Shown here piece by piece: positions 43,481 to 54,629 of a DNA stretch of 64,000 bases. The stretch is from Diplolepis rosae (Eukaryota > Arthropoda > Insecta > Hymenoptera > Diplolepididae). Location: the NCBI GenBank assembly GCA_030998225.1, contig JAPYXD010000403.1:6324001-6388000 (forward strand), read 5' to 3'. The notes beneath the pieces were generated by a model. The model did no database searches. It was given only the letters and a program-made list of their open reading frames with translations, and had not been told where the DNA came from. Each line of letters starts with the position of its first letter. Positions within the stretch are counted from its first letter, which is position 1. A program made the position numbers and the translations under genes.

Positions 43481-44990
43481 TGAATTTTCAAACTATCTTT
43501 GAACCTGAGGTCGGTAATGTCGGATTCTTTGGTTTCTTGAAAATGATAATGGATTAAATCTAACGAATAGCAGATGAATATTCTTATGGTATATTTGATT
43601 GTAATAATATGTAATGTGCAGAGAGAATTAAAGTAAATGCCTGCGTGAGACAAAATAGAATTATATTCTCTTTTTATAGAACGTGTGAAATTGGTAATTT
43701 TAGTATTTTAGAATTGAATTTTCAGCTCTACAAGAAATGACCACTACATATCATGTTTATTAGAATATTAATGTTTTCAAATTCATTTGAATTAAAGAAT
43801 TTTGTTTATTTAAAGTGTCTAAGATACTTAGACATAAGAAATAACTTAAAGACTTATTTTCAGATCTTCAAAAAATACCTTATACAAATCATGTACTTTT
43901 TATAAACTAGTTTAGATTTTGGTAGAAAAGGAATTGAAACCAGGTCTTCAAACTGTAGACTTTTATTGAATGATAGGTTGTAAAACAAATAGGACTCTAA
44001 TTCATATAAACCAATTTATTAGTACTATTGTGATGTCCTAAGTTTTAAATTATAATATATATTTCCTACCTAAAGTCTAGAGCCAATTACCCTAACTATG
44101 TTCCTCTTTTTATTGTTAAAATTAACAATTAACCGGGTAGAGGACAAGACAAATGAATTAGATTGCAATTGATGTTAATAATAATTTATTATAAAAAAAT
44201 ACAAATTTTATTTTAACCCAAGCGACTTTTAATTGTTGGTTGCAGGCTGTTTTCCTTTGGTTGGTCGAGTCTGATTGGTCCAACCTTACAGAAAAACACA
44301 CCGTGAGTCTAAGGGCTCAAACAGAAAAGAGACCTTTAATAAAAACAATTTTATTTTGACTTACCGGTTGTTCTTATGTGGAGGCCTCTTAAAAACGATA
44401 ATCCTTTAGGTTCTGTTGATCCTCTGCTAATCGGGTACCTCCCCTAATTATCCTTGTTGACCAACAGTGGCAGGTTAATCCTTTGTTTAACGGGTATCCT
44501 CATTTTGATACCTCGATGACAATGGCACTAAATCCAATGTTATAGAAATTCACTCCGTTGTTAATAGATTGGTTTTCCCGAACACGTGGAAATTACGGCC
44601 ACTGAGATTTATTACGGTACGGCGACGAAAAACCGGTTCTAATGATGCTGCTCGATCGTATGCTCCCTTAGACTCGTGTTTAGGCCTTGCAGCCTGGCTT
44701 ATATTGTCGTCTGTAGTTTCAACTCGTAGGTAGAAAGTATGGGAATTTGAGTTCCATGGTTTCAATAGCTTTTTCGAAGTCCATTAGAATCTTAGGTGTC
44801 AGTGTGGTGAGTTGAGACTATGGGCCAGTTTGCTGGTGTGCTGCGTTGGAGAGCTTAGGGACTCACACCGATTTTCCAAGTCCGTGTGGGTCATGCTTTC
44901 GTGGTGTGGGTGTACTCACATCTTCTCAAGGGCTATGTAAACCCGTACCACCAGGGTTTTAGGTAGATTTAGTCGCAAGGGTCAATGACA
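43481..44990. other. Unassigned DNA; GC-richer block possibly a solo LTR
   Basis: From about 44100 to 44990 the sequence is less AT-rich and has a minus-strand ATATAAGCC (TATA-like, near 44696) inside a 71-codon minus frame of no known family. It could be a solo LTR of a gypsy-type element, but no TG...CA ends or target duplication were identified. Confidence 0.25.
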
Positions 44991-45029
44991 TTATTTGTAT
45001 ACATAGGCAAGTAATGGAGTAACTATAAT

Positions 45030-45440
45030 ACAATTGTTGTACATAAATGGTGATTATGATTTGTTTATAATTCTATTAATCTTTATATATAAAATAAATA
45101 TATAAAATAAATATATAAATAAAATAACATAATAGTGATTTGAATAGTTATTAAAGAGAACGTATTTTATAATTAATTGCTGATTGTTGATTAACATCAA
45201 ATAAGAATATTAACAATAATGATAATTATTATAAACATTATTGTTATAAAATTTGAAGTAACATTATTGTTACATAATATTTGTTGCAACTTTTAATAAC
45301 AGTATGGAATAATTATAATAATGGTGATTGATAATTATTGCAAATACAAAAATTGAAGTAACATTGTTATTATTTAATATTTGTTGCATTTTGACAATTA
45401 TTCTTAATAACAATATAAAATATTAATAATAACAGTGATT
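45030..45440. repeat. AT-rich degenerate tandem sequence
   Basis: ATAATATTTGTTGCA, TTGAAGTAACATT and ATAATAATGGTGATT-like words recur about every 100 bases in DNA made almost only of A and T. Confidence 0.45.
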
Positions 45441-45458
45441 AATAATGATTTTAAATAC

Positions 45459-45957
45459 AGATGTTGAGCCAATTGACTTATTGGCGGAGGAAAGGAAAGA
45501 GACCTTTCAGCTCCGTAAGGAGCTCACCTGCTTAACAAACCCGCAGGTAATCGCTCGCGCGAAGGAGGCCATCGGCAAGGATGGAAGGCGCAGACTCGTT
45601 GAGAAATGGCAGACGAGATGGCATGGTGACCAATCCGGGAGATGGACACACCGTCTAATCCCGGAGCTCACCACCTGGCTGGATAGAAAGCACGGTCAAG
45701 TCGGCTTTTACCTGGCGCAAGCGCTTTCGGACCATGGTTGCTTTAATGCGTACCTGAAGCGCTTCAAGAAAAGAGACGATGTGTCGTGCCGCTATTGCGG
45801 TTCCCTTGTGGATAATGCAGAGCACGCACTCTTCGTCTGCGCCAGGTGGGGCGTGGCAAGAGAGGCTGTCGGTCGGGAAGTGGGCGCCCAAATCACACCT
45901 GACACGATGGTCTCTCTCATGCTCCAGTCTGAACAAAAATGGACACTTATCGAGTGA
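45459..45957 (+). pseudogene. R1-like ORF2, C-terminal fragment
   Basis: Starts at IDLLAEERKETFQLRKEL and runs to a TGA after the finger C-x2-C-x8-H-x4-C (CRYCGSLVDNAEHALFVC). It is the same family as 2153-5080, in the opposite orientation, open throughout and with Trp and Glu where the other copy has stops. It is truncated upstream (only about 165 codons remain) and no poly(A) is seen downstream. Confidence 0.8.
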
Positions 45958-46010
45958 TAAATCTACCTGTGATAAAACTCATGAGATGAGAATTCGTTCA
46001 TAAAAACTCT

Positions 46011-46135
46011 TATGAAAAATCTTAGCAATTAGAGCAGGACTCACAGTCCCCTTGGGATAAAAAATAGGGTACATAGGGACCTTTTTTCTCGCTCATAGGG
46101 ACCTTTTTAACGATCATAGGGTACATTTTTTTAAC
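46011..46135. repeat. AGGGACC repeat cluster, left
   Basis: CATAGGGACC and ATAGGGTACA recur three to four times. A similar cluster lies at 52745-52865 in the same orientation. Between them are the large TIR transposon and a decayed coding region. Confidence 0.5.
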
Positions 46136-46220
46136 AAAAATTAGGTATGAAAGAAAGCTATTAAAAAGAATAAACTTTTAATAAAAGGCAAATAAAGACG
46201 AAATACTTTTTATCTTAGTA

Positions 46221-47017
46221 CCCAAGTAACACAAGATCATCTATTAGACGTCTAAAACAGCTTTTTGGAAAAAACGGGAGAGCTCTAGAAGACGTTCTGA
46301 TTTTCCGCCGAAAGTGCTATTAGACGTCTAGTAGAGCTCAAATTGGTCGCTAATTCAACTATTTTTGGCGTCTAGAAGACGATCGAAAAAAAGCATCTAC
46401 AAGACGTCCTTATGTTGTCTTCTAGAGGAGTGTCATTTGATGAGTTTTAAATTGTTTGAAGAGCTCTATTAGAGCTTCTTAAAAACGTATTCCAGTCCTC
46501 TTTAATTGAGGTCTCTGTTAGAGGTTGTTAAAAATTTGTTGAAGTTTTCGATAATCTATTCTACAAGACCATACGAAAATCGTCTTTTAGACAACAATTA
46601 AAAACTCTGCTAGAACAGGTAAGTAAAAATTTCCAAGAGCTCTCAGTTAAGAGCTCTAGAAGAGGTATGAAAAATTGTATTTTAGATATTAAAAAATGGG
46701 CTAAAAGTTATATTTTTACTGTTTATTTAGATATTGGTCTCAAGATAAATATCTGTACTACATTTTAGGCTTTTATTTGTAGAAAATCTTATGCTCAAAT
46801 TTAACAAACATTTATTACAGTTTTCACGATAATTACAATTCATCACTGGAAATTTCAGTATCGTTATGTTCCATTATGCGCGTTTTCTTTGCTTTTTGTA
46901 TCCTGGATTCTCGTATTAGTGCTTGTAAACCATGTTTTAATCATATTTTCAATTTCTTCAACCGTTTTCTTAAATTTTTTCTTTGCAATGTCTGAAACAA
47001 ATAATTATTTATTTCGT
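46221..47017 (+). repeat. Left terminal inverted repeat (797 bp)
   Basis: Identical by eye to the inverse of 50224-51020. It includes an inverted copy of the last exon of the DUF4806-like gene (46864-46991) with its splice acceptor, and ends at ATTTCGT, inside the transposase reading frame. Confidence 0.9.
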
Positions 47018-48203
47018 CTGTGATTTTCCAGCTAAATCTTGGGCATTAAAAACAAAAGGACACAGCGGATACTCTAGCTGTCCCAAATGCGTGATAGAGG
47101 GTGATTACATAAAGCATCATGTGTGTTTCTCTGGCACCGATTACGAAAAACGTACCGATGTAGGCATGCGAACTGAAGTATACCCCGAGTATCAAAAAGG
47201 AACATTAATACTTTTTATTATTTTTTTATGGGAAAAAGGACCCGTTTCAGTACGTTTATTCACCAAACGCAATATAGAGGTTCTGGAAGAATATATGGAT
47301 GATTTATCTTTCCATATACCTATGTAATTCGGTAGAAAAGTACACGATATTGCTAATTACAGTGCATGGAAAGCGACTCAATTTAGATTATTCACAATCT
47401 ACGAAGGTATCGTCATTATGAGAGTGATTCTACAAAAGGACAGTCCTATTTTGTCACATTTCACTAAATTGTGTCTGGCACTGCGATTTTTATGTTTAGC
47501 TCAGAAAACTCCACTAGCTTCCTCGTATCTCAAGGAGGTTGTCGGCGATTTTCCAAAACTGTATGGACCTGAGCATGTGACCAGTTGTATTCATGCAATC
47601 AACCATATACCAGAAGATGTCGCAAATTTAGATCCATTAGACACTTTTAGTGCATATCCATTTGAAAATTATCTGAGGCATCTGAAAAAAACAAAGGACG
47701 CAACGCACAACTCACTCGAGCAGCTCTTCAATACATACTCTTCGATGATTCAATTCGATGTGAGATTTTCATTTCGCAGTACAGGCGGAAATATCGAGCC
47801 ATTAGATGCTCATTCGGATGGTCCACTGATTTATGGAAATTTCAAGAAACAGTACCGAAAGTACAATTTTGAAAATTATACTTTAACTACATCAATTCCG
47901 AACAACTGTTGCATAATAAATAGCGCATTTGTGCTCATTGAAAATTTTGCCGAGACAAACAAAGGATCAGTTCTTGTTATTGGACGCTAGCTTGTAGATC
48001 TCACTGATTTATTTAGTGAACCCTGTTCTTCTATGAAAGCTAATATTTATTGCGCAACAAATTTATCAGCGCTTTTAGCGTGGCCAGTGATCGAAATTCA
48101 GGAGAAATGCATGTGTTTGCCATTACCAAAGGGAAAAAAAAATTTTGCTGTTATTTCCTGTTTGCACACTGCATTGCGTGATGGCGAGTTCAAAAAGTTA
48201 TGA
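46983..48203 (+). pseudogene. Transposase (insect transposase-domain family), N-terminally truncated
   Basis: One frame of 1221 bases with two in-frame stops (TAA 47325-47327, TAG 47988-47990) and no frameshift. Motifs: VCDFPAKSWALKTKGHSGYS with SCPKC (zinc-binding C-x2-C), a region around WKATQFRLF, FPKLYG, INHIPEDV, SAYPFENYLRHLKK, and near the end a cysteine pair (NNCCI) and a Leu-rich tail. This order fits the transposase-domain-containing proteins repeated in hymenopteran genomes; that assignment is from memory. Everything before VCDF is missing, cut at the inner edge of the left TIR, and some 30 residues seem lost near 47215. Inactive. Confidence 0.7.
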
Positions 48204-48817
48204 ATATTTACAATTATAAAGAAACTATAATCACTTTGATTACCGTAATTGCAAAATTGTCGGTTCCATTTGGTTTCTATTCAATGTAAAATATGTCTGA
48301 TTTTTCTGCATCGACAATCTTCAATTCGAATTGTTTATGATTCTTCAAATTATTACTGTCAATTAACATCCATATTATAAGGATAATTAGTAGAAATTAT
48401 GTGTACTATTGAGAGTTCCTTGCAAGCATGTTTCCTTGGATAAAAAGTCAATTAAAAAACAATAAAATAATGTAAATGTAATATTGAAATAAATTACAAT
48501 TAGGTCATGTAGGTCATGTTTAATTTACTATTAAGTAATTAGTATCCATCTACAAGTTTAAAATAAGCTAATTGCATCGATCACGGTCTCTATTGGAAAA
48601 TTGAAGAGAATCAAAATTTTATTGCTGATGCACTGATGTAAGCGAACAAAAAGTCAAAAATCGCATAGACATTCACGTTGCATACCAAAAAATATTCGAC
48701 TTGATCTAATAAGTAACCAGATTTCGAGTTTTCTGCATTGTAGTTTATTTATTTTCGTATTTTGTATTTACTTTTCATAAATTCTATTTTTTCTAATGAT
48801 ACATTTTTTCCCCAGAC

Positions 48818-50377
48818 ATGTCTGACTGGATTTCAAAAACCACTTTCGCCTCTCTCGAGTTGTCGGACAACATTTGTCTCGTTGTTCCAACCTTATGGCT
48901 CATAGATAAAGACACAGTTGTTCTCCCTGAGTATGAAACATTGAAAGAATTGTTGATGAAAGCTGCTTGTCGACTGCAGCCAAATAGCGAATGGAAAAAG
49001 CAAAAAATTGAAAGTTTACTCGGGATTTTTGGTAAAAACTTGAAATATGAAATATAAAGAATACTTTTAAAAATGCAACTTTGAACTAAACACAAAATTG
49101 AAAACTTGTAATTGTTTCTTTTCAATGTTCGCAATCGCAAAAAATAATAACAGTAAGGAATGTTCAATCATTTTAACTCAGATAATGCTATGATTTGTCA
49201 AACCGCAAAAGTTCAAATTCTGCAAGAATCATAAAAATAATAAATAAACTAGCTCCGTTATCAGTTAACTAATCTAGACTTTTATACGATATTGAATTCC
49301 TATAATGTTTAAGTCTCTTGAATTTCACATGACTCACAGTAAGATCTTCAAGAATTTGAAATAATTTTCATCAAACGAAATGTTTTTCATATAATAATTA
49401 AATTGCAGTGACAGAACAGGAAGCTGAAAACGCTATTATAGGGGTCTCTGACAAGACTTCGATAAATGGTACTAAAAATTCGCACAAAACATTATATTTT
49501 TACAAAAATTGCAATTTATTAATGGTTTTCAGCTAAACGGCTGCTACAAGTCATAAATTCAATGATAACAAAACAGGTACAATTCAACGCGAAAATTCAA
49601 CAACGATTGAATGAAAAACAAGCAAAGCGAGTAAATCTGAACAATTCTCAAAATGACATAATTGAAATGGTGCCGATAAAAGATCCAAAATTCGTGGAAA
49701 GGCTGGAAACACTTCTGCAAAAAGAAGATGTGAAGAAAAATTTCGTGAGTTGAAGTGTTGTGTATTGTTAAATTTATTAAGTACCTTAAGTCAGTAGTTC
49801 TTTGAAGAAGAATTAATGAGACTCGTCTATTTTTGAGGTATTGTAATATACGTGATTCATTTTCTTTATTGCTACTATTTAGAAAAATTTGTAGATTTGT
49901 AATAGATACGGAATGAAAATTTTTTAACCACGGAATTTTTAGTTACTGATATGAATAGCATTCGAAATCTTGAAATAAAATATATTAATTGAAAAATGTA
50001 CTATTATAAAAGCAGGATTATGTCAGAGGCAAAATCGTGAGTGAATTAACTTCGGGAGCTGTTAAAAATATGCTTCAAAGCATAATCACAGATGAACTTG
50101 CACTTTTATACAGCTGGAGGGGGGACCGTAAAATGTTCTGCACAAATATTAACGTCAGTCAAATTAATATGGGGTATGGTGATTATAGTTGCCATATTCT
50201 AAATTGTAAAAATACGCAGAAATACGAAATAAATAATTATTTGTTTCAGACATTGCAAAGAAAAAATTTAAGAAAACGGTTGAAGAAATTGAAAATATGA
50301 TTAAAACATGGTTTACAAGCACTAATACGAGAATCCAGGATACAAAAAGCAAAGAAAACGCGCATAATGGAACATAA
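48818..50377 (+). CDS. DUF4806-like accessory protein, five exons, intact
   Basis: Exons 48818-49031, 49409-49468, 49533-49744, 50016-50178, 50250-50377. Every junction is GT-AG, phases agree and there is no stop in 258 codons. The start is the ATG just after an acceptor-like CCCCAG, so an upstream exon is possible. The N-terminal part (LVVPTLWL, NSEWKKQKIESL) and C-terminal part (TDELALLYSWRG, KKTVEEIENMIKTWF) match the pattern of insect DUF4806-containing proteins (recognised from memory). The central part is Lys/Gln-rich and likely helical. The last exon and AATAAA signal (~50425) lie inside the right TIR. Function unknown; pairing with a transposase suggests an accessory or DNA-binding role (inference). 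Confidence 0.65.
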
Positions 50378-51020
50378 CGATACTGAAATTTCCAGTGATG
50401 AATTGTAATTATCGTGAAAACTGTAATAAATGTTTGTTAAATTTGAGCATAAGATTTTCTACAAATAAAAGCCTAAAATGTAGTACAGATATTTATCTTG
50501 AGACCAATATCTAAATAAACAGTAAAAATATAACTTTTAGCCCATTTTTTAATATCTAAAATACAATTTTTCATACCTCTTCTAGAGCTCTTAACTGAGA
50601 GCTCTTGGAAATTTTTACTTACCTGTTCTAGCAGAGTTTTTAATTGTTGTCTAAAAGACGATTTTCGTATGGTCTTGTAGAATAGATTATCGAAAACTTC
50701 AACAAATTTTTAACAACCTCTAACAGAGACCTCAATTAAAGAGGACTGGAATACGTTTTTAAGAAGCTCTAATAGAGCTCTTCAAACAATTTAAAACTCA
50801 TCAAATGACACTCCTCTAGAAGACAACATAAGGACGTCTTGTAGATGCTTTTTTTCGATCGTCTTCTAGACGCCAAAAATAGTTGAATTAGCGACCAATT
50901 TGAGCTCTACTAGACGTCTAATAGCACTTTCGGCGGAAAATCAGAACGTCTTCTAGAGCTCTCCCGTTTTTTCCAAAAAGCTGTTTTAGACGTCTAATAG
51001 ATGATCTTGTGTTACTTGGG
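50224..51020 (-). repeat. Right terminal inverted repeat (797 bp)
   Basis: Inverse of 46221-47017. It contains the last exon and 3' untranslated region of the DUF4806-like gene, so this side is probably the original and the left repeat the copy. Confidence 0.9.
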
Positions 51021-51381
51021 TAAGTAATAAATATATTCATATTTTCGTACACAACTGCACTTCATAAATTTTCGGACGTGAGTATTTTTAGTATTAAATA
51101 GGAAATTTCCTACATATCACGGCTATTTATGTAAGTCTAATTAAATTAAATTTCAATCAACTCTCAACAAAATTTCCGTTTTTTAGCTGTTTTATACATT
51201 GATTAAAGAAAGGTACTTATAGGCAATCTCACTTGCTATACATTTTGTATTCTTACGATTACTTTCGACAAAATCTGCTTACATCTATATAACTCTAACG
51301 TAATTTAAAGCTGTTAAGTATAAATGTTACTTCTTTAAATTTCAGTCTTTTCATTAATAAGTATACTTCTAATAACACGAT
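51021..51381. other. AT-rich spacer
   Basis: No feature seen except an AAATTTCAG acceptor-like site near 51345, just before the next open frame. Confidence 0.35.
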
Positions 51382-51651
51382 ATGAGTTTTCTTGAGTTAA
51401 TTTTAAGTTTCAATAAATTACTAAAACAATACTACAGTAACGGTTACATCCATGGACTTATTTTTGAATTCTTAGGTCTTTTAAATTCCGAATGGTATTT
51501 ATATCATTATTGCGATGGTTTTACCTATTATTATGAAGATCGGGTTTGTTCATATATATCATTATATCGTAAAACAGATTATAATTATTTACCACAGCCT
51601 AAAACAATTTTAGGAATTTATGGTGTTACAAAAACTGAGAATCAAAATTGA
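51382..51651 (+). CDS. Hypothetical 89-residue frame
   Basis: Not recognised. Reads MSFLELILSFNKLLKQYYSN and is Tyr-rich (YEDRVCSYISLYRKTDYNY), with no signal peptide or obvious domain. An acceptor-like site lies just upstream. It is longer than expected by chance in such AT-rich DNA, but AT-rich codons make this weak. It lies between the two AGGGACC clusters. Confidence 0.25.
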   Translation: MSFLELILSFNKLLKQYYSNGYIHGLIFEFLGLLNSEWYLYHYCDGFTYYYEDRVCSYISLYRKTDYNYLPQPKTILGIYGVTKTENQN

Positions 51652-51769
51652 AGAAAACAAAGAAGCTGTAATTTAAGACTGATAATCAGTTAAGCCTTTT
51701 TTCTTTATCACAGATTTTATAATGTTAGATTTTCTTGGCGCTATCTCTAGCCTTAATTCATCTACTTTC

Positions 51770-52683
51770 TTTCATTTTCATTTTTCTCTCAATTTTTTGA
51801 AGCTCTTAACGATTTCTGAAATCGCTGGGCCTGTAGCACCTTTCTTTGTAGCATCTTTTAATACTTTTTGCATGGACTCGGCATCACTATGTGCGTCTGT
51901 ATAAGATTTTTCAGCAGACTCTAAATCTTTTTCTAACTTTCCAACAGTTTTATTTCTTTTATAGATGCTTTCTAATAGGAGTTTTTCATCAGTCTTTCTT
52001 TTTATTTCAGCAGCATTTCAATTTTTCTTTCTTAGGCAAAGTTTCAATTGTTTTCTTGGCTGCTTGTCCAACATTTATTTCAAGCAAATCTAAAAAGTTA
52101 GTGTCATTTTCTAATAAGAAATTGATATCTTGCGGATTCTTGAATAATTTTGATTCTAGAACCGATTGGTTTACAACATTCGATAAAAGAATGGTAAGAA
52201 GAACTTTTAATTGCACATACAATACGTGTATAAGCGGTTATTCCTTTTGCATGATCAAAGTGAATTCAGTAGTAAAGATTTTCGCACCATACACTACGAT
52301 CTGAAGTGTACTTTTTAAGCGTATATCTTTTAAATAGTTCCTTATTTCGAGATAGTTTTTCTTTTCTAATGTAGTAGGTTCGTTATTCGGAACATACTTT
52401 AAAAAGTGAATATGTAATTACATGTCGATTATTAAATTAATATAGATACTATGATAGTACTGCGAATAAAGTGATCAACTTACATAGATTTTCCAGTGCT
52501 TCATGTAAAACCTCGTGTAATTACGAGTCGCTGGACACTTGCACGTGTCGTTTGATTTAAAGTTTTAACCGTTTCCACTTCTAATGTTCTAGTCGTGGTA
52601 GTTGCCGGTATTCGATCACACTCAACACCTAACATTAACATGTCGTTGGTCGCTAATGTTATTGGCTGAGGCAGTGCGTACAT
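51770..52683 (-). pseudogene. Decayed coding region, unknown family
   Basis: On the minus strand three open stretches follow each other. 52683-52501 contains ITLATNDMLMLGVECDR. 52396-52007 has one TAA (MQKE/stop/PLIHVL) and includes NPQDINFLLENDTNFLDLLE. After a frameshift, to about 51790, comes a charged, coiled-coil-like stretch (KTVGKLEKDLESAEKSY, KKGATGPAISEIVKSFKKL). Codon-like composition over about 300 codons suggests a former gene, perhaps of an element bounded by the AGGGACC clusters. Not identified. Confidence 0.35.
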
Positions 52684-52744
52684 CGACCAATCATAATTTC
52701 TTGAATAAAAGTGCTCGAAATTTGAATATTATTCAATGACAGTT

Positions 52745-52865
52745 TATGTACACTAATGGCTGAAAATAAGGTACTTTAGGGACCAAATTTTAAAAATAGG
52801 GGACTTTAGGGACCTCAGCTGAATAAACAGGACAATAGGGGATATAGGGACCGGTCTGTGAGGCC
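52745..52865. repeat. AGGGACC repeat cluster, right
   Basis: CTTTAGGGACC occurs twice, followed by ATAGGGGATATAGGGACCGG, ending GTCTGTGAGGCC. It resembles the cluster at 46011-46135, which also has a nearby CTCACAG. Confidence 0.5.
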
Positions 52866-53289
52866 TTTTAGAGTCATACAATCAATTTTTTTTACGAAAA
52901 ATACACGCAAGTATTAATTTTGTATATAAAAATTGTATATAATAATTAACTTACATATTAATAGAATTATTTCTGTTCTATGAGAGCAGTTGCAATAATT
53001 CTGTGACGCGCGACATACGTGGCGAAAAATTCATTTACAACGCAATAATCAAACCGTCATATTTTTGGAAATAATTTTCGGATTGAGTTGATTCTTCCAT
53101 AGAAACGTTCTTCAGGCTTGAGCGCTTACTGATATGATCTCGTGGTAATATTGCGTGATTAAGTATCGATAACCTATACATAAACTTCAAGAGAAAATTT
53201 CCAATAAACTCTTATAAATCAGTCGAAACTTTCAATGTCGCCTTATTTTGCATACATTTGAGGGTATCATATTAAAAACCCACTGGTCA

Positions 53290-53835
53290 TTCAATTCACA
53301 AAGCTGAAATGGCCAATTTTGTCAGCTTTTTTTGTTTATGTATTATTGCTCTGTGGAAAAAATATAAAAATCTCAATCGATTATTCTCTTAAGAATTTGA
53401 TGAATTTTATTTCATTTAAAAAATTCATTAATCATGGTTCGATAGCGCAATCCATTCGCCGAAACAGCCGCTCCAACTTCATTTTCAAAAAAATAAGGCT
53501 CCATGATCTCTCCTGCCCAAAAATCGCACCAAACAATTAAACGTTGCGGATAGAGAGGCTTTTCAATAATCATTTTTGGCTTTTCCGAGCCCTAAATGCG
53601 ACAATCCTGCTTATTAACGTAGCCTCCAAGATGAAAATGAGCCTCATTGCTCATAATGATTTTTTTAGAGAATTTTAACAATTTCAAACCGTTTTTAAAG
53701 CGTGTATCGTTCCATTTTTATTAATGGCATAGTTTTTCGTTGTCATCTGTCAAAAAATGTCACCTCTTACCATATAATGACAGCTGCTGAAATAGCGGGC
53801 TATTCAAAACGAAACCTCTATTCGGAAAACCCTGT
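53290..53835 (-). pseudogene. Tc1/mariner-superfamily transposase remnant
   Basis: The minus strand reads LIVWCDFWAGEIMEPYFFEN and VGAAVSANGLRYRTMINEFF, the centre of an IS630/Tc1-mariner transposase of the same type as 32490-32965. The plus strand ends AACCCTGTATATAC, a likely terminal repeat. Only a fragment remains. Confidence 0.65.
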
Positions 53836-53954
53836 ATATACATTTAAGTTTTATGAATAATTTAAATTTAAATCTAAGAATTTGAAATCTTTCTGTGGAA
53901 ATAAAGACGCTTTTTAAAGACAAATTTTTGGTATTACATAGTATTCATAAATTA

Positions 53955-54035
53955 ATCAATTGAGTTTGAAATTTCTGCCACTGCCTACATTATCGGAGAA
54001 TCACTAGTCGCGTATCAGATATCAGATAGGAAGGA
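53955..54035 (-). repeat. Dispersed repeat copy
   Basis: Inverse of 14880-14955 (shares CACTGCCTACATTATC and CACTAGTCGCGTATCAGAT). Nature unknown. Confidence 0.55.
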
Positions 54036-54348
54036 AAAGATCAAAGAATCCCGAAAAGTGGAGCCGGAATATCGGGAAGAAAGCCAGAAACAAGGTACAC
54101 TTGGTACAAATTATTATTGAGCCTGCGAAAAAGTATTAATATTCGAATAACAATTAAAAAAAATTATCAGCATCATAATTCTATTATATTTGATTAATAT
54201 AATTTTGACCTGTCAAATGAAGTATTTTTAATAATAGGTTGCTTGTCTTCCATTTTCACGAACATTTCGAGTATTTTAAAAAAAAAACTGGTTTACGATC
54301 AATGAGAGTCAAATATAAAGAAGAAAACTCTTTATAGTGTCAAAATTG

Positions 54349-54390
54349 TTGCGACGTTTCATTGGCTATGGGCTTGCCAACCTCATCAGG
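54349..54390 (-). ncRNA. Hammerhead-like motif, left arm
   Basis: Minus strand: CTGATGA, G, GTTGGC...GCCAAT helix II, GAAACGTC. The change from C to T in the last pair leaves a G-U pair, so helix II is kept. Stem I is only GC/GC. Confidence 0.45.
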
Positions 54391-54529
54391 CTTTATAAAA
54401 TATTTTATTTCAGTAGACAAAGTGTCGTCGACTCCATGACATCACGTCATTTTATTAAGTAAATCATGACTTTTATTAAAATTTTATTTTCTCGACATTA
54501 CTCATCATGAGTTAAACTTCTTTTATAAA

Positions 54530-54570
54530 GCCTGATGAGGTTGGCAAACCCGTAGCCAACGAAACGTCGC
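54530..54570 (+). ncRNA. Hammerhead-like motif, right arm
   Basis: GC, CTGATGA, G, helix II GTTGGC/GCCAAC (6 bp) with a nine-base loop, GAAACGTC, GC. The core is conserved; stem I is just 2 bp, and one extra G sits before helix II. Confidence 0.45.
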
Positions 54571-54629
54571 AACAATTTTGACACTTTCTTCTTTATATTT
54601 GACCCTCATTGATCGTAAACCAGCATTTT

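Larger units (their letters stand above)
46221..51020 (+). mobile_element. DNA transposon with 797-bp terminal inverted repeats
   Basis: A 4.8-kb element, CCCAAGTAACACAAGATCAT at one end and its exact inverse at the other, flanked by TA on both sides (46219-46220, 51021-51022). It carries a truncated transposase (46983-48203) and a spliced DUF4806-like gene (48818-50377), both on the plus strand. The ~610 bp between the genes hold no ORF. Subterminal DNA is crowded with AGACGTCT, TCTAGAAGAC and GAGCTCT words in both orientations, likely transposase-binding sites (inference). Confidence 0.85.
54288..54623. mobile_element. Fold-back element with hammerhead-like motif in both arms
   Basis: Arms 54288-54400 and 54520-54623 are inverted copies (CTGGTTTACGATCAATGAG at the outer edge), differing by a 10-bp insertion in the left arm. 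The centre (~120 bp) is AT-rich. Each arm holds CTGATGAGGTTGGC...GAAACGTC. Confidence 0.65.

Noticed and set aside
45655..45936. 93-codon minus-strand frame
   Set aside because: It is the antisense shadow of the R1-like fragment.
46221..51020. Interpretation of the 797-bp repeats as an assembly hairpin artefact
   Set aside because: The unique interior, the TA flanks and the gene exon running into the right repeat argue for a real element, although long-read confirmation would settle it.
54349..54570. Reading the GAAACG hairpins as Rho-independent terminators or bacterial elements
   Set aside because: The context is eukaryotic and repetitive, and the conserved core outside the helix fits a hammerhead better.
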